In this document: in pieces, positions 5,889 through 6,109 of the stretch
How positions within the stretch are numbered: the first letter of the stretch is position 1
How the letters are laid out: every line of letters begins with the position of its first letter
Source: Bacillota bacterium
GTDB taxonomy: Bacteria > Bacillota > Clostridia > Saccharofermentanales > UBA5734
Length of the DNA: 6,109 nucleotides
Assembly (NCBI GenBank): GCA_023438965.1
Contig: JAEXPB010000184.1
Coordinates: 1-6,109 of the forward strand
Reading direction: 5' to 3'
Program-made: the position numbers and the translations under genes
The notes under the pieces: generated by a model
Database searches by the model: none
What the model saw: only the letters and a program-made list of their open reading frames with translations
What the model was told of the DNA's origin: nothing

Positions 5889-6109
5889 TCCGGGCTAACC
5901 GGACCGGCAGCCCGGATTATCTGCTCATCAAAAGATGGCTGCAGGATCTGCCCGGGCTGCAGGACGAGGAAGCGATCGTCATCCCAGGGACCATTGATAA
6001 AATCTTCCAGCAGCTGCATGTCGCCGGTCAGTTCGTCGTACTGCCAGTCGAACGCTGCCGCGCATTCGCGGGGGAACTGGCGGTTCTGCCGGTCGCGGCA
6101 GGTCAGGCC
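5885..6109 (-). CDS. Partial gene: C-terminal 74 residues of an unidentified protein
   Basis: The minus strand is open from the window edge to a TGA at 5887-5885. The fragment is soluble-looking and acidic. It has two tryptophans, a stretch QLLEDFINGPWDDDRFLVL at about residues 32-50, and two cysteines near its start; no family motif is recognised. It runs in the same direction as the pur genes and stops 114 nt before purE, inside the purE -35 box. High GC at codon positions 1 and 3 with low GC at position 2 supports coding. The plus strand of the same stretch is also open, codon against codon, and would read a plausible hydrophobic protein. However, it has no start codon with a ribosome site (only a TTG at 5882), so the minus reading is preferred. 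Identity and length are unknown because the N-terminus is outside. Confidence 0.5.
   Translation of the reverse strand, partial: GLTCRDRQNRQFPRECAAAFDWQYDELTGDMQLLEDFINGPWDDDRFLVLQPGQILQPSFDEQIIRAAGPVSPD
5887..5918 (-). repeat. Inverted repeat over the -35 side of the purE promoter
   Basis: The arms AATCCGGGCT (5887-5896) and AGCCCGGATT (5909-5918) match perfectly over 10 bp with a 12-nt centre. The repeat covers the last codons of the upstream gene and the first two bases of the purE -35 hexamer. It could be the terminator of the upstream gene, but no T-run follows on either strand. It could instead be an operator for a repressor of the purine genes, or chance in a CCGG-rich genome. Confidence 0.5.

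Noticed and set aside
5887..5918. Reading the dyad as a standard intrinsic terminator
   Set aside because: No T-run follows the stem on either strand: GACAAAAA on minus, ATCTGCTC on plus. It is kept only as an inverted repeat of open function.
1..6109. CRISPR arrays, insertion sequences, tRNA or rRNA genes
   Set aside because: No regularly spaced repeats, transposase motifs, terminal inverted repeats or structural RNA signatures were found. The frequent CCGG and GCCGG words fit codon preference in a GC-rich genome.

Overview
The window is an ordinary-looking, compact metabolic locus on the minus strand of a GC-rich bacterium. The most likely source is a clostridial-type member of the Bacillota. 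This rests on a Bacillus-type PurF (cleavable propeptide plus four iron-sulfur cysteines), a one-polypeptide NadD-YqeK, the yqeK-rsfS adjacency, strong AGGAGG-type ribosome sites and promoters with a TGn extension of the -10. No genus can be named from the sequence. All recognised genes run right to left.

Layout in transcription order (high to low coordinates): the 3' end of an unidentified gene (6109-5885); a sigma70/sigmaA-type promoter (5888-5859) whose -35 box contains that gene's stop codon, with a 10-bp dyad beside it; an untranslated leader of about 80 nt; purE (5770-5270); purF (5280-3814); purN (3821-3189); purD (3180-1924); nadD-yqeK (1927-695); rsfS (654-322); a hairpin terminator (297-272); and the start of a membrane-anchored protein (190-1) that runs off the window. 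purE/purF, purF/purN and purD/nadD-yqeK overlap by 11, 8 and 4 nt, and purN and purD are 8 nt apart. These five genes therefore look like one translationally coupled transcript. rsfS follows after 40 nt, and that gap carries an extended -10 element (TATGCTATAAT), so rsfS may also be transcribed on its own.

Function: PurF, PurD and PurN carry out the first three steps of de novo purine synthesis (PRPP to formyl-GAR), and PurE acts later at the carboxylation of AIR. The enzymes between and after them (PurL/Q/S, PurM, PurK, PurC, PurB, PurH) are not in the window. Downstream on the same apparent transcript, NadD makes the dinucleotide NaAD from ATP, the YqeK domain is expected to hydrolyse Ap4A, and RsfS silences the large ribosomal subunit when nutrients are short. 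The cluster thus joins purine supply, NAD supply, alarmone-like dinucleotide turnover and ribosome control.

I found no mobile element, CRISPR array, tRNA, rRNA or clearly new system. The points most worth a second look are the altered residues around the PurF glutamine pocket, the dyad over the purE promoter, the internal extended -10 promoter, and the two unidentified edge genes.
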